A stretch of 9,773 nt of DNA from Desulfovibrionales bacterium (GTDB lineage: Bacteria; Desulfobacterota; Desulfovibrionia; Desulfovibrionales; Desulfomicrobiaceae): NCBI GenBank assembly GCA_012727515.1, contig JAAYGZ010000111.1, forward strand, positions 1 to 9,773, written 5' to 3'. Shown piece by piece: positions 9,572-9,773 of the stretch. Each line of letters opens with the position of its first letter. The stretch's first letter is position 1. Position numbers and translations under genes: made by a program. Under the pieces are notes generated by a model. It ran no database searches. It was not told where the DNA came from and saw only the letters and a list, made by a program, of their open reading frames with translations.

Positions 9572-9773
9572 ATGGGTCTTGAGCTCCGGCAAAATCTTAA
9601 ACTCACACAACAGCTGGTCATGACGCCGCAGTTGCAGCAAGCCATCAAGCTTTTGCAATTGTCCCGTTTTGAGCTGTTGGAGGCTGTTCAACAAGAACTG
9701 CTGGAAAATCCCATGCTTGAGGAAATGCCTCGGGAAAATTCCGAGGAACATGAAACCCCTGCCGTACCTGAAG
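9572..9773 (+). CDS. rpoN: RNA polymerase sigma-54 factor RpoN, N-terminal part (truncated by the window edge)
   Basis: Sixty-seven codons of sigma-54, which directs RNA polymerase to -24/-12 promoters and needs AAA+ activators. The visible part is region I, the glutamine- and leucine-rich activator-interacting domain: [20 protein letters not shown] (1-20), [20 protein letters not shown] (22-41) and [10 protein letters not shown] (42-51), followed by the start of the acidic region II. The protein should be about 470-500 aa. ATG 9572 has AAAAGGG (9557-9563) 8 nt upstream and fits the family N-terminus exactly. It is not overlapped with lptB, so it may have its own promoter in the 99-nt gap, although none is clear. 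Confidence 0.97.
   Translation, partial: MGLELRQNLKLTQQLVMTPQLQQAIKLLQLSRFELLEAVQQELLENPMLEEMPRENSEEHETPAVPE

Overview
The window most resembles a chromosomal segment of a Gram-negative deltaproteobacterium, probably of the Desulfovibrionales. That assignment is inferred from the gene order pyrG-kdsA-kdsC-lptC-lptA-lptB-rpoN and from the presence of KDO/LPS transport genes; no rRNA or other taxonomic marker is present. Everything recognisable lies on the + strand. There are no tRNAs, rRNAs, insertion sequences or CRISPR repeats.

Left half (1-4481): the 3' part of a small type II fatty-acid/polyketide operon. In order it holds the last codons of an unidentified upstream gene, an acyl carrier protein, a complete beta-ketoacyl synthase, a degenerate ketoacyl-synthase partner lacking the active-site Cys (chain-length-factor type), a short divergent acyl/aryl-adenylating enzyme and a FabG-type ketoreductase. 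Genes overlap or are separated by only 2-3 nt, so they look like one translationally coupled transcript. The set matches part of the aryl polyene (APE) family of outer-membrane lipid pigments (ACP, ApeO-like KS, ApeC-like CLF, ApeH-like ligase, ApeQ-like KR). The product itself cannot be read from the sequence. No dehydratase, exporter or acyltransferase is complete here; they are presumably upstream or elsewhere.

Middle (4482-4736): a 255-nt gap with a good intrinsic-terminator-like hairpin (GCAA tetraloop plus T tract), a perfect 6-bp inverted repeat directly after it, and weak promoter-like boxes. A short frame beginning at 4549 is interrupted by an in-frame TGA.

Right half (4737-9773): a conserved housekeeping/envelope operon. 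CTP synthase (pyrG) makes the CTP used to activate KDO. KDO-8-P synthase (kdsA, metal-dependent class) and KDO-8-P phosphatase (kdsC) make KDO. LptC, LptA and LptB are the inner-membrane tether, periplasmic bridge and ATPase of the LPS export machine. The first 67 codons of rpoN (sigma-54) run off the right edge. Four of the five junctions from pyrG to lptB are overlaps (4 to 25 nt); the exception is a 13-nt gap between lptC and lptA.

The most interesting points are departures from family consensus in the left operon: Val in place of the KS nucleophile in the CLF, His in place of the catalytic-tetrad Asn in the ketoreductase, and a missing P-loop Lys with a shortened hinge region in the adenylating enzyme. 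The junction between the two operons is the other point worth attention.
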